Assembly (NCBI RefSeq): GCF_029953285.1
Contig: NZ_JASAOI010000046.1
Location: 1-64,000 of the forward strand
Reading direction: 5' to 3'
Origin: Yinghuangia seranimata
GTDB lineage: Bacteria > Actinomycetota > Actinomycetes > Streptomycetales > Streptomycetaceae
DNA length: 64,000 nucleotides
Under the pieces are notes generated by a model. The model saw only the letters and a program-made list of their open reading frames with translations, was not told the origin of the DNA and made no database searches. The position numbers and the translations under genes were made by a program. Below are positions 24,897 through 33,384 of the stretch, piece by piece. How positions within the stretch are numbered: position 1 is the first letter of the stretch; the number at the start of each line of letters is the position of its first letter.

Positions 24897-27386
24897 TCAG
24901 GCGCCCAGTACCGCCGTCACCAGCGCCTGCTTCCGCAAGGACGGGTCGCCGATGCTTTGGGCCAGTTGCTCCGCCCGCATCGGGTCGGTCCGCGCGAGCG
25001 TGGTCACGACTTCGGAGACCAGCGGGTCGCGCTCGGGGCCCGGCAGTTGGTCGATGAGCAGCGAGGCGGAGTCGGGGTCCTGCTTGGCCAGCGCGTTCAA
25101 GGGCCGCCACACCAGAGAGACGTACTTGGTGAGTTCGGGGGGCTGGTGGACGATCTCGCAAGCACGCCGTACCACTTCCGTCGCCAGCTGTGGATCCGTC
25201 TCCACCGCCGCAACGGCCGCCTTGAGCAGGTTCTCGGCAAGGTCGGCCCGTAGAGACACGGACAGCTTCTTCCCGCGAGCGTCGACGTGGTCGACCAGGC
25301 GCAGCGCCTGCCCCACGTCGAGAGCGGCCAGGTGTCCGGCCGAATGCACGAGGTTCTTGGTGGTCGGGGCGATGCCGAGGCCCGTCAGGAGGTGCCGGGC
25401 GACGTCGCGGGCCAGAGCGGGGGCGAGGGGTGCGGCGGCTTCGACGAATTCGCCGAGCACGCCGAGGTTCTCGGCCGCTTCGAGCCGCAGTGCGGCCTGC
25501 CCGGCCGCCTCGAGCCAGTCCCGAGCCTGGGCCGGGTCGGTCGATCCGATCTTGCCGGCCATCCCGACCAGGGCTTTGACCCGGTCGGCGGCGACGGTGA
25601 TCCGGGCGACGAGCTGCCCGGCCCGGCGGGGGTCCGCGGCGGCGGCCACCGCGATGTCGACGAGGCCGCCGGTGTCGACCAGGGACGGCTGACCGGCCGG
25701 TCCGAAGAGACGCCGGATCCCTGTCGGTTCGGTCTGTTGCGGCGGTCCGACGAGGGTCCGTTCAGCCATGTCGATCAGGTAGCGCGCGTGCCCGTGGCCG
25801 GCATCGGCCGCCGCTTCGATTGCGGACGTCCAGGCGCTGCGTCGCCGGTGATCGTTCGCCATCGAGCCGATGATGCGAACCGCGCGTTCTGGATCAACCC
25901 GTGCCGCCTCGTCGGCGACGCATCGGAGGGCGAACGCCCGATCCCCCTCGTCCTCCACACTCCGTGCGGCCACCTCGGCGGCGTCGAACAGCCGACGCGC
26001 GCAATGGGGATCGGCGCTTCGGCCCGCGACGGCGATCTGCGCCATCGCCTGCGGCAGTGCGAACGGGGAGTTCGTCACCGGCGCCAGCAGACGCGCGCGG
26101 GCCTCGGCACGTTCCATCAACCGACGTGCGCCGTACGGGTCCGTGGCGGCCAGCATTCCGGCGAGTCGTGCGGATTGGCGTCCGTGTTCCTGCTCTGCGG
26201 CGGCGTAGCCGGCGGGATCGGTCATCCGCGGGATGACCTTTCGCGCCTCATCGATCAGCCGTGCGACCTGCGCCGGGTCATCGCTTCGGGCGGCGAGTCC
26301 GAGCAGCGCCATTGCGCGGAACTCCTTGGGGATCCGCGGGAGGACGTCGTCCAAGAGCCAGGGAGCGACACCGAGCACCTTGACGAGGGCGGCTGTCCGA
26401 TGGTCCGGATCCTCGATGGAGTCGGCCAAGAGGGCGGCCCGCTCGAACTGCTCATGCCCCGCCGGTGTCGGCGGTGGCTTCGGCGGGTCGTCCTGCGGCG
26501 GGGGTTCATCGGCAATGTGCGGTGGCCTCTGTGCGTCGGCGGTGCGTGTCGGCGAGCCTGCGTCCGAAAGCAGGCCGTCCCGCAGCAGTTCCCGCACCTC
26601 ACCCGCGGTCGGCCGGGCCTCCGGTGCCTTCTCGAGCAGCCGCAGGATCGTCGGGCCCAGGCGCCCCGAGGCGACCGACAGTTGTGGCTCCTCCGTGCTG
26701 ATGGCCCGGATCGTTGCCATCATCGTGTTTCGACGGAACGGCGATGAACCCTCGACGAGTTCGTACAGAGTCACACCGAGCGCCCACATGTCGCCGGCCG
26801 GTGCGTCGGCGCCGTCGAAGCGCTCGGGGGACATGTACTCCACCGTGCCCACGGCCATGCCGGTCCGCGTGATCCGCGTGTCCTCGGGGTGTTTGGCGAT
26901 CCCGAAGTCGAGCAGCAGGACCCGACCTTCCAGGGTCAGCATGACGTTCGAGGGCTTCACGTCGCGGTGCATGATCCCGGCCGCGTGCGCGGCGTCCAGC
27001 GCGCTGGCCACCTCGCGGCCTATGCGCGCGGCCGCGTCCGGTGTGAACCGCTCGTTCGCGGCCAGTGCTTGAGCGAGCGAGCGGCCGGAGACCAGGTCCA
27101 TCACCGTCCACGGGGTCCCGCTGTCGTCCTCGACGACGTCGTGTACCGCGGCCACGTTCGGGTGTGTGCGCAGTGCCGCCGCGTGCCGGGACTCCTTGAC
27201 CGCGTACGCCAGTGCCGTGCGCCGCTCTGCGGGCGTCGCGTACGGGTCCACCACAAGGCGCTTGGCCGCGACGTCGACCTCGAGACGCTCGTCCCGAGCC
27301 TTCCACACCTCGCCCATCCCGCCGCCGCCCAGGCGCATGACGAGCCGATACCGCCCGGCGATCAGCGTCCCGTCCGAGTACTCCAC
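24897..27386 (-). CDS. Ser/Thr protein kinase with C-terminal helical-repeat tail
   Basis: The 829-residue protein has an active-looking Hanks-type kinase domain in residues 1-270: glycine loop LGGGGMGEVW, ATP lysine K42, catalytic HRDVKPSN (D142), DFG (D160) and GTVEYMSPERF. A Pro-rich linker (about 275-310) follows. The remaining 500 residues are all-helical and contain at least eight repeats built on DPxxAxxL, for example TDPYGARRL, ADPHCARRL, VDPERAVRI, TDPAQARDW, QDPDSASLL and TDPMRAEQL. No membrane segment or PASTA domain exists, so it is cytosolic and probably docks substrates through the solenoid. The start is GTG 27386 with GGGGGA upstream. Confidence 0.93.
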   Translation of the reverse strand: MEYSDGTLIAGRYRLVMRLGGGGMGEVWKARDERLEVDVAAKRLVVDPYATPAERRTALAYAVKESRHAAALRTHPNVAAVHDVVEDDSGTPWTVMDLVSGRSLAQALAANERFTPDAAARIGREVASALDAAHAAGIMHRDVKPSNVMLTLEGRVLLLDFGIAKHPEDTRITRTGMAVGTVEYMSPERFDGADAPAGDMWALGVTLYELVEGSSPFRRNTMMATIRAISTEEPQLSVASGRLGPTILRLLEKAPEARPTAGEVRELLRDGLLSDAGSPTRTADAQRPPHIADEPPPQDDPPKPPPTPAGHEQFERAALLADSIEDPDHRTAALVKVLGVAPWLLDDVLPRIPKEFRAMALLGLAARSDDPAQVARLIDEARKVIPRMTDPAGYAAAEQEHGRQSARLAGMLAATDPYGARRLMERAEARARLLAPVTNSPFALPQAMAQIAVAGRSADPHCARRLFDAAEVAARSVEDEGDRAFALRCVADEAARVDPERAVRIIGSMANDHRRRSAWTSAIEAAADAGHGHARYLIDMAERTLVGPPQQTEPTGIRRLFGPAGQPSLVDTGGLVDIAVAAAADPRRAGQLVARITVAADRVKALVGMAGKIGSTDPAQARDWLEAAGQAALRLEAAENLGVLGEFVEAAAPLAPALARDVARHLLTGLGIAPTTKNLVHSAGHLAALDVGQALRLVDHVDARGKKLSVSLRADLAENLLKAAVAAVETDPQLATEVVRRACEIVHQPPELTKYVSLVWRPLNALAKQDPDSASLLIDQLPGPERDPLVSEVVTTLARTDPMRAEQLAQSIGDPSLRKQALVTAVLGA

Positions 27387-27458
27387 AGTCCGTCCCCCGT
27401 CAGCAGATCACGCGCCGAGCGGATCAAGACTAGGGTCCGGCAGCCGTCCACGATCGCG

Positions 27459-28349
27459 CTACCGAGGGGGAGGGCCTCCCGGTGCACCGCCTCCCGAACC
27501 TCCGCCGCTCGCACCGCTGTTCTCCTTCGCCGGGTCGATGCCGAGCGTCAGCACCCCCACGTACCCCGTCCCCGACGGGGTCACGGTCATCAGCCCGTCC
27601 TTGGCCCCGCCGCCCTGGTACACCATGTCGTCGGCCAGCTTCGTCGGTGTCCCGGTGTGCTCGTTGTACGGGGCCTGCTTGTACACCGCCTCGCCGATGG
27701 CGTCCTCGAAGAACAACTGGCCGGTGAAGTTCACCTTCCCACCGACGTACGTCCCATCGGCCTGCTGCCCGCCCGTGTGTACTTTCACGTGGATGTGCGT
27801 CACCCGCGGCATGTACCAGCCCGGCACGATGGTCGTGAACTCCACGACGCCATCCGCACCGGCCACCTGGTAACCCCGAAGGTACGTACCGTCGTTCGCC
27901 CCACTCGTGTCCGCACTCTCGGCCGGCGCGGACCCGCCGGGATTCGCCGACACGAACCCCGAGTAGTACCCCCACGCATCACAGTGCCAGACCTCCACCG
28001 CCGCCCCCGGCACGGGATTGCACCCCGCCGTCGTGTCCTGCACTGTCAGCCGGAGCTTCAACGGCACGCCGGGCTTGCCCTCCGTGATGTCCTGCCGCAC
28101 CAGCGCCTTGTCGAGGTAGTACGGCCCCTGAGTCACATTCGACGACAACACGCACTGCGCGGACGCAGTCCCCGACGTAGGCGCCGACGCCGAACCTGAC
28201 GCAGAACCACCCACCCCCGCCGAACTCGTCGGCGGCAAGCCGCTCTTCCCCCCACCCGAGTCCCCACACCCCACCAGCACAAACCCGGCCGCCGCTGTCC
28301 CCGCCCCCAGCACCAGGAACTGTCGCCTGCTCACCTCGTTGTCGTTCAT
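27459..28349 (-). CDS. Secreted intradiol ring-cleavage dioxygenase-like lipoprotein
   Basis: The 296-residue protein is exported: the N-terminus has a Tat-type RRQFLVLGAG followed by a lipobox ending LVGC (C28), so it is likely a membrane-anchored lipoprotein folded before export. A low-complexity Ser/Gly linker follows. The catalytic domain keeps the non-haem Fe(III) ligand set of the family: the Tyr of YLRGYQ, the Tyr of GWYMPRVTHIHVKV and its two His. Family members cleave catechol-type rings; secreted forms may act on phenolic matter outside the cell. The C-terminus is Gly/Pro-rich. Start ATG 28349. Confidence 0.9.
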   Translation of the reverse strand: MNDNEVSRRQFLVLGAGTAAAGFVLVGCGDSGGGKSGLPPTSSAGVGGSASGSASAPTSGTASAQCVLSSNVTQGPYYLDKALVRQDITEGKPGVPLKLRLTVQDTTAGCNPVPGAAVEVWHCDAWGYYSGFVSANPGGSAPAESADTSGANDGTYLRGYQVAGADGVVEFTTIVPGWYMPRVTHIHVKVHTGGQQADGTYVGGKVNFTGQLFFEDAIGEAVYKQAPYNEHTGTPTKLADDMVYQGGGAKDGLMTVTPSGTGYVGVLTLGIDPAKENSGASGGGSGGGAPGGPPPR

Positions 28350-28436
28350 GCGCCCAGCCTCGACACCACGCATGAGAAAGCCCTGAGACACGTCTGAAGG
28401 CCCGACGAGATTCACCCCACCGGTGGCCGTCTGCCG

Positions 28437-29036
28437 TTACGACGGCATCGGCACCCGCGAGCCAGTGCAGCCGACGTTGTCCCGCATCGTGTTGACGATC
28501 TTGACCAGCGTCTGCGCCATCAGCTTCGGAGTCGGCGGCGTGTCGGGGGCCTTGTACTCGGACAAGGTGATGCCCAGCGTCGCGAGAAACTGCCCGTCGC
28601 GCGTGTGGCACGGCGGCACGGCAAGCCATGCCCGATCGGCCATCATGTATCCGTCGATCCCCGCCCCTATCGGGACCCGGGACTGCTCGAAGGAATTCTG
28701 CAGTGCGTTCCAGCCGGGGAGTTGCGGGCCTTCGACGAAGATCTCGAGCGTGGCTCCGTGCGTGTCGCCGTAGTCGCACCTATAAAGTCCGGCGGCCGGA
28801 TAACGAAGGCGCCCGCCGTTGTCGACGTAATCGCGTTTGAGCTTGGGCAACAGTCGGGCGAGGTCCCCGTGTGTGGAGATCCCGCTGCATACCCGAGCAT
28901 CCGCCGCGACGGGCTTGGGCCCGCCTTCGGTGTCATCGCGGAACGCGAACCACCAAACCGTGACCGCTGTGGCCAGCAAGACCAGTCCGGCGATCGCGTA
29001 CGCCGAAGGCGAGCGTCTCATCCGATGTGTCTCCAT
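28437..29036 (-). CDS. Membrane-anchored hypothetical protein of the WXG100 cassette
   Basis: The 199-residue product is not recognised. A single N-terminal membrane helix (AYAIAGLVLLATAVTVWWFAF) anchors an extracytoplasmic domain with four cysteines (VCSGIS, YRCDYG, PPCHTR, VGCTGS), which suggests two disulfides. It starts 2 bases after the stop of the upstream 705-residue gene, so the two are coupled. It may be an accessory, immunity or envelope factor for the WXG100-type cassette; this rests on gene order only. Confidence 0.7.
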   Translation of the reverse strand: METHRMRRSPSAYAIAGLVLLATAVTVWWFAFRDDTEGGPKPVAADARVCSGISTHGDLARLLPKLKRDYVDNGGRLRYPAAGLYRCDYGDTHGATLEIFVEGPQLPGWNALQNSFEQSRVPIGAGIDGYMMADRAWLAVPPCHTRDGQFLATLGITLSEYKAPDTPPTPKLMAQTLVKIVNTMRDNVGCTGSRVPMPS

Positions 29037-29038
29037 GC

Positions 29039-31156
29039 TCAGGGGGTGCGGCCGTTCACTCGGTTGAAGTGGTTGCCCCCGTTGTCGATTCCCGAAGTGG
29101 CTCTGACATCGACGCCCGTTCCGATGCTGTCCCGGCATTCCTCCTGAGCCTTCTGCCGGTATGCGCCAAGCATCTCCTGGACGCTTGAGATCGTTTGTTC
29201 GTGGCGATCCACGATGGCCTTCTTGGCGTCGTCGGAGGTGTCCGTCTCCCAAGCGTCCATGACGTAGTCCAGCCCGGGAGCGACCACGACGTCCAAGGCG
29301 GGGCCGATCGGCTTTATGGACGAGGTGATGAAGTTGAGAACGGGCACGCCCCATTTCTTCATGGGCTGGTGGTAGGGGTTGGCGTTGTTGGCGGCCTCGT
29401 CATTCGCTTCCTGCCGGGCGGCGATCCCGCTCGTCATGGCGGCGTCGTAAGCGCCGAAAACGGTCGACGACTCCTCGACGAGGGTGCCGGCCGCGGCCTC
29501 CCGAGCGACAGCGTTGGTGTCGCCGGGGTGTGCCGCCACAACGGCATCCAGCCCGTTGACCATGTACCTGGACTCGGCGATGTACATCTGCTCGATGTAC
29601 TTGCCTCCTGCGTCGGCACCGAGACCGTCTAGTACCCGAGACAGGTTTCCGTAGTCCATCGCCGCAACGGGCATTCCGGAGATCGGGTCTGTCAGACGTG
29701 TTTGACTGATCATCGCGTTGTGGACGGACTCCGGGTTGGCGACGAGCATGGCCGCGACGCTGTCATGCAGCGCATCCGGGAAGTTCGGAGGCAAACCGGT
29801 ACCCAGCACGTCGATCGAGTTCCGCAGAGTGCTCAGCATTTGCGGCGTGCGAGCGTCGCCGGTGGTGGTTGCGGCCACCAGGGCGTCCCCGAGAGCGCCG
29901 AGATGCGGCTGGCCGGGTGGCAGGGACGACATCATCGGCGCCCGGTTTTCACCGTCCGTGCGTTGGTTCACCAGGTAGTCGATGCGTTCCTTGCCGGTGT
30001 CTCCCGCGAAGAACTGCGCGGAACCTTCTGGGCTGTTCTTCAGCGCGGTGAGCAGCCCGGTGACGGGATCCCGCCGTCCGTCCGGGGAACTGAGCACGCC
30101 GCCGTGATTGGCGTCTTTGTCGAAGGCGAGGATGTCCGCGCCCACGGCATTGATGAATTTCGTGTCGTAGGTCCCGGTCTGCAACAGCATGCTCAAGGAC
30201 TGGTACCCGTACGTACCCCCGCCGGAGAACAGTCCGTTGCCCCCGGTCGCCTGGCGCCCGGCATCCTTGAGATCCGCCAGCCATCCAGGGTTCTTGCCGA
30301 GTTCGGGGCTTGCGGACGCGAGCGTCTGACCCAGCAGGTCGATGAGCGCTTGGTCGTTTTTTGAGGGAAGCACGTCGATCGGCGATATCGACGCAGGCTT
30401 GAGCTTGCGGGTGAGGTCGACCAGCTTCTCCGCGCCGAACTGGGTCAGCAGACGTTCGGCGAAAAGATCGTTCTCCTTGTTCGCGGTGAGCAAGGACTCC
30501 AGTTCGGTCCGCTCGGCAGCGGTGAGATCCGGCGACTTCCGCAGCAGCGTCAGCGCTTGGGGGACGTCCCGATACGGGTCCGCGTCGGGGGTGGCGTTGA
30601 ACTGCTCATCGCTGCCTCCGGTGTTCTGCATGAGCGCGCGCGACGCCCGTTCGTCGGCCTGGGTCGCGGCGTCGAGCGCTGCCTCGACGGCGTTGGCCAA
30701 GCGCGTCGCGATCTCCTGGCGCTGCTGCTCGTATTGGACGTCGACGGGAGCGCCCTGCGCGGCGGGAGGCCACGACACGGAGACCCCTTCGAGCCAGTGG
30801 CTGATCTGTGGCGCCTGGTCCAGAGTCATACCTTCGTTGGCGACGTCCTGGACGGCCCGTTCGAGCTGTGCTTTGGCCACTTGGAAGTCCGTGTGCGCCT
30901 GCCGCAGTGTTTTGGCCAGCGCTTGCGCTTCGATCGCGGCCGAGCTGAGCTGTACGTTCACGAACTTGAGCTCGGATATCGCGTTCTCGGCGGACTGGAC
31001 ACCCTGCCAATGCTGGGAGACCACGGCGACGACGGAGTTGTCGAACCACTGGTCCAGCTCGGCGAGTCGTCTGCCCGCCTGCTCCCAATGGACAGCGGCG
31101 TCGTCCAACGGCGTGAGGTTCGCCTGCTGAACCTGGCTGACACTGAGTTTGCCCAT
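29039..31156 (-). CDS. Large WXG100-associated helical protein (DUF6571-like)
   Basis: The 705-residue cytosolic or secreted protein begins with a helical WXG-type segment (HWEQAGRRLAELDQWFDNSVVAVVSQHWQGVQSAE, residues 23-57), expected of type VII secretion substrates. Long helical regions follow. GNGLFSGGGTYGYQSLSMLLQTGTYDTKF and the C-terminal section with ALDVVVAPGLDYVMDAWE resemble streptomycete DUF6571-type proteins. No signal peptide or toxin domain was recognised. The start is one base after the stop of the small WXG100 frame, and the stop is 2 bases before the membrane protein, so it is the middle of a tight three-gene cassette. Confidence 0.75.
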   Translation of the reverse strand: MGKLSVSQVQQANLTPLDDAAVHWEQAGRRLAELDQWFDNSVVAVVSQHWQGVQSAENAISELKFVNVQLSSAAIEAQALAKTLRQAHTDFQVAKAQLERAVQDVANEGMTLDQAPQISHWLEGVSVSWPPAAQGAPVDVQYEQQRQEIATRLANAVEAALDAATQADERASRALMQNTGGSDEQFNATPDADPYRDVPQALTLLRKSPDLTAAERTELESLLTANKENDLFAERLLTQFGAEKLVDLTRKLKPASISPIDVLPSKNDQALIDLLGQTLASASPELGKNPGWLADLKDAGRQATGGNGLFSGGGTYGYQSLSMLLQTGTYDTKFINAVGADILAFDKDANHGGVLSSPDGRRDPVTGLLTALKNSPEGSAQFFAGDTGKERIDYLVNQRTDGENRAPMMSSLPPGQPHLGALGDALVAATTTGDARTPQMLSTLRNSIDVLGTGLPPNFPDALHDSVAAMLVANPESVHNAMISQTRLTDPISGMPVAAMDYGNLSRVLDGLGADAGGKYIEQMYIAESRYMVNGLDAVVAAHPGDTNAVAREAAAGTLVEESSTVFGAYDAAMTSGIAARQEANDEAANNANPYHQPMKKWGVPVLNFITSSIKPIGPALDVVVAPGLDYVMDAWETDTSDDAKKAIVDRHEQTISSVQEMLGAYRQKAQEECRDSIGTGVDVRATSGIDNGGNHFNRVNGRTP

Positions 31157-31157
31157 G

Positions 31158-31556
31158 TCAGCAGATCTTCTTCATTGAGGCCGAGTTGGATTTCTCGTCT
31201 GCCGTGTACCCCTGGGCGGACTTCTTGAGCTTCTCTTCGCATGCAGCCAAGGCGGCGTGCAGGCTCTTGGTTTGGTGCTCCCACGTCTCGCCCATGTAGC
31301 GAAGCGCGTCCGACGTCTGCCAGCCCTTGAGGCTGTTCGCGGCGTCGTCGGCGTGCGTTGGCGATGACTGGGTGGTGAGCGTCAGGTCCCGATCGATCTC
31401 GCCCGCAGCCCTCGCCGCGTCATTGAGCTGGTCAGGGTTGACACTGACTGCTCACGACGGGGAAGCGGCTGCGGACTGCAGTCGGGTCGGGGACGGCGGC
31501 GGCGAACCCGCCGCGTACAACGATCCGTTGAGTATCCGTGCAATGTCGTCCGTCAT
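31158..31556 (-). pseudogene. WXG100-like small gene with in-frame stop and no clear start
   Basis: Read leftward, this frame opens with ATG 31556 preceded by GGGGGA and codes for 34 residues (MTDDIARILNGSLYAAG...). It reaches TGA at 31454-31452 and then continues in the same frame for 97 residues to 31158. The second part is a full-length WXG100-type protein: NPDQLNDAARAAGEIDRDL, the central KGWQTSDALRYMGETWE and a helical C-terminus. No ATG, GTG or TTG precedes its conserved start; the expected position reads GTC. Either a start codon was lost, a sense codon became TGA, or initiation is non-standard. The 705-residue gene follows one base after the stop. Confidence 0.55.
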
Positions 31557-31664
31557 CAACGTCCCCCGCGATGATGCCGAAGGCGCCCCCGCACCCCCGT
31601 GGTGGGGGACAGGGTACCCGCTCGGCAGGTCGGCGACATTGGGGAACTCGTCGAACGTGCCGCG

Positions 31665-31693
31665 GGGCGCACCGGCTCGAGGCCGGTGCGCCC
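31665..31693 (-). terminator. Terminator of the 31.7-kb efflux gene
   Basis: GGGCGCACCGGC (31665-31676) pairs perfectly with GCCGGTGCGCCC (31682-31693) around a 5-base loop, 15 bases past the stop of the leftward MFS gene. Confidence 0.75.
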
Positions 31694-31707
31694 TGTGGCG
31701 AAACGGG

Positions 31708-33216
31708 TCACCGGGCCGCTGCCGCCTCGCGGATTACGCGGGCGAGCTTGGCGGCGAGGGCGGCGGTGATCAGGGAGAGGGTGATCAGGATCGCCGCGAC
31801 CACGAGGGTTCCGGTGCGCCAGTCGTCGGCGGTCGGGTGCTTGCCGATGGTGGAGAAGAGGGTGGAGCCGAGGAGGGAGGCGCCGGTGGCGAGGCCGACC
31901 TGCATGGCCGTCGACAGGACGCCGCCGGCGAGGCCGGCGCGGTCGACGGGGAGGGCGCTCAGGGAGAGGCCGAGCAGCGGGACCATGACCATGCCCCAGC
32001 CGATGCCCAGGACGAAGAGCGGGCCGAGGAGTTCGGGCAGGTTGAGGGCGTCCTCGGTGCCCGCGGCGACGGCGGCGAAGCCCGCGAAGCCGGCGGCGAA
32101 GAGCAGCGCGCCCACGATCAGGAGCTTCGGGCCGTAGCGGCCGACGAGGCGCTGCGCGTACACCGAGATCAGCAGGAACCCGGCCGCCGCGGCGGCCATC
32201 GCCAGGCCCGAGCGGATCGGCGAGAACTCGTGCCCGACCTGGAGCAGCATCGCCAGGCTGAACATCAGGCCGCCGATGGACAGGGCGAAGACCACCATCG
32301 CGCCGAGGGCGTAGCGCGCGGCGGGCAGCTGGAGCAGCGACGGCGGGACCAGGGGCGTGGCGCCGGCCCGTTCCATGCGGCGCTGCGTCACGACGAACAG
32401 CACGGCGGCGGGGACGACGGCCGCGAGGCAGATCCACGTCCACACGGGCCAGTCCTGCGAGCGGCCGAGCGTCAGCGGTATGAGGAGCAGGGCGATGGCG
32501 GCGGCCAGGCCGACCGCGCCGCGCACGTCGATGCGGGTGGCGACAGGCGCCTTCGTCTCGGGGACGACGCGTCCCGCGACCGCCAGGGCGAAGATCCCGA
32601 CGGGCACGTTGACCAGGAACAGCGGCCGCCAGTCCGAGCCGAACAGGTCCGCCTCGAGCAGCAGTCCGCCGACGATCTGGCCGACCGCGCCCGCCGATCC
32701 GACGACGACGCCGAACATGCCGACCGCGCGCTGCCGGTCCGCGCCCTCGAAGCCGGCCTGCACCGCGGCGAGCACCTGCGGGAACATCAGCGCGGCCGTG
32801 AGGCCCTGGAGGATGCGGAAGGCGATGAGGGTGGTGACGTTGGGCGCCAGCCCGCACGCGGCGGACATGACGGTGAAGCCGGCCATGCCGGCCAGGAACA
32901 GCCGGCGCCGCCCGTAGCGGTCGCCGAGGCGGCCGCCCGCGACGAGGGTGCAGGCGTACGCGACGCCGTACCCGGACACGGTCAGTTCGAGCTGGGCCTC
33001 GCTCGCGCCCAGGTCGGTGCCGATGTTCGCGAGGGCGACGTTGACGATGAACGCGTCGAGCACGGGCAGGAACGCGCCGAGCAGCAGGATGGGCAGCGCC
33101 CGCCACATGCGGGCGGGGGTGAGGGTGGTGCCGGTGGTGCCAGGGGTGGAGAGTCCGGCGGTCGCCGGGTTCGCCGCCGACCCGGCGGCGGAGGGGACTG
33201 TGGTCGTGTTCGCCAT
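31708..33216 (-). CDS. DHA2-family MFS drug efflux pump
   Basis: The 502-residue protein has 14 membrane helices of the EmrB/QacA (DHA2) type. Diagnostic segments are LPVLDAFIVNVALANIGTDLGAS in helix 1, GGRLGDRYGRRRLFLAG in loop 2-3 and the motif-C-like AVGQIVGGLLLE in helix 5. Proton-driven export of drugs or metabolites is expected. It is divergent from an HTH regulator (33385), with two related palindromes in the gap, so its expression is probably repressed by that regulator. A hairpin closes the gene. Confidence 0.92.
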   Translation of the reverse strand: MANTTTVPSAAGSAANPATAGLSTPGTTGTTLTPARMWRALPILLLGAFLPVLDAFIVNVALANIGTDLGASEAQLELTVSGYGVAYACTLVAGGRLGDRYGRRRLFLAGMAGFTVMSAACGLAPNVTTLIAFRILQGLTAALMFPQVLAAVQAGFEGADRQRAVGMFGVVVGSAGAVGQIVGGLLLEADLFGSDWRPLFLVNVPVGIFALAVAGRVVPETKAPVATRIDVRGAVGLAAAIALLLIPLTLGRSQDWPVWTWICLAAVVPAAVLFVVTQRRMERAGATPLVPPSLLQLPAARYALGAMVVFALSIGGLMFSLAMLLQVGHEFSPIRSGLAMAAAAAGFLLISVYAQRLVGRYGPKLLIVGALLFAAGFAGFAAVAAGTEDALNLPELLGPLFVLGIGWGMVMVPLLGLSLSALPVDRAGLAGGVLSTAMQVGLATGASLLGSTLFSTIGKHPTADDWRTGTLVVAAILITLSLITAALAAKLARVIREAAAAR

Positions 33217-33243
33217 GGCCCCAACCCTGGGGCAGTCTTTTAC

Positions 33244-33276
33244 CTGGTACCAGAGGCCCGGTGAAACTAGTACTGG
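33244..33276. promoter_or_regulatory. Paired palindromes between efflux pump and regulator
   Basis: CTGGTACCAG (33244-33253, a perfect palindrome) and CTAGTACTGG (33267-33276, a close relative) lie 23 bases apart, about two helical turns. They sit between the divergent MFS and HTH genes and are candidate operators for the latter. Confidence 0.55.
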
Positions 33277-33384
33277 CTCAACCTGGATAACGCGGGGCGA
33301 CCGGGTGAGGATGGGCTGCGGGGCCGAGACCGGTGCCGAGGCCGCGCACCGGAGGACGGAACGGACGGAACTGAAGGGACGACC

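Noticed and set aside
31446-31460. Programmed stop-codon readthrough or frameshift joining the 34-residue frame to the WXG100 frame
   Set aside because: The frames are already in register, there is no slippery sequence, and the WXG100 part is full-length on its own. Loss of a start codon or a sequence error is simpler.
31708-33216. Antibiotic biosynthetic gene cluster around the efflux pumps
   Set aside because: No polyketide synthase, peptide synthetase, terpene or RiPP genes lie near either DHA2 pump; the regulator-pump arrangement is enough to explain the locus.
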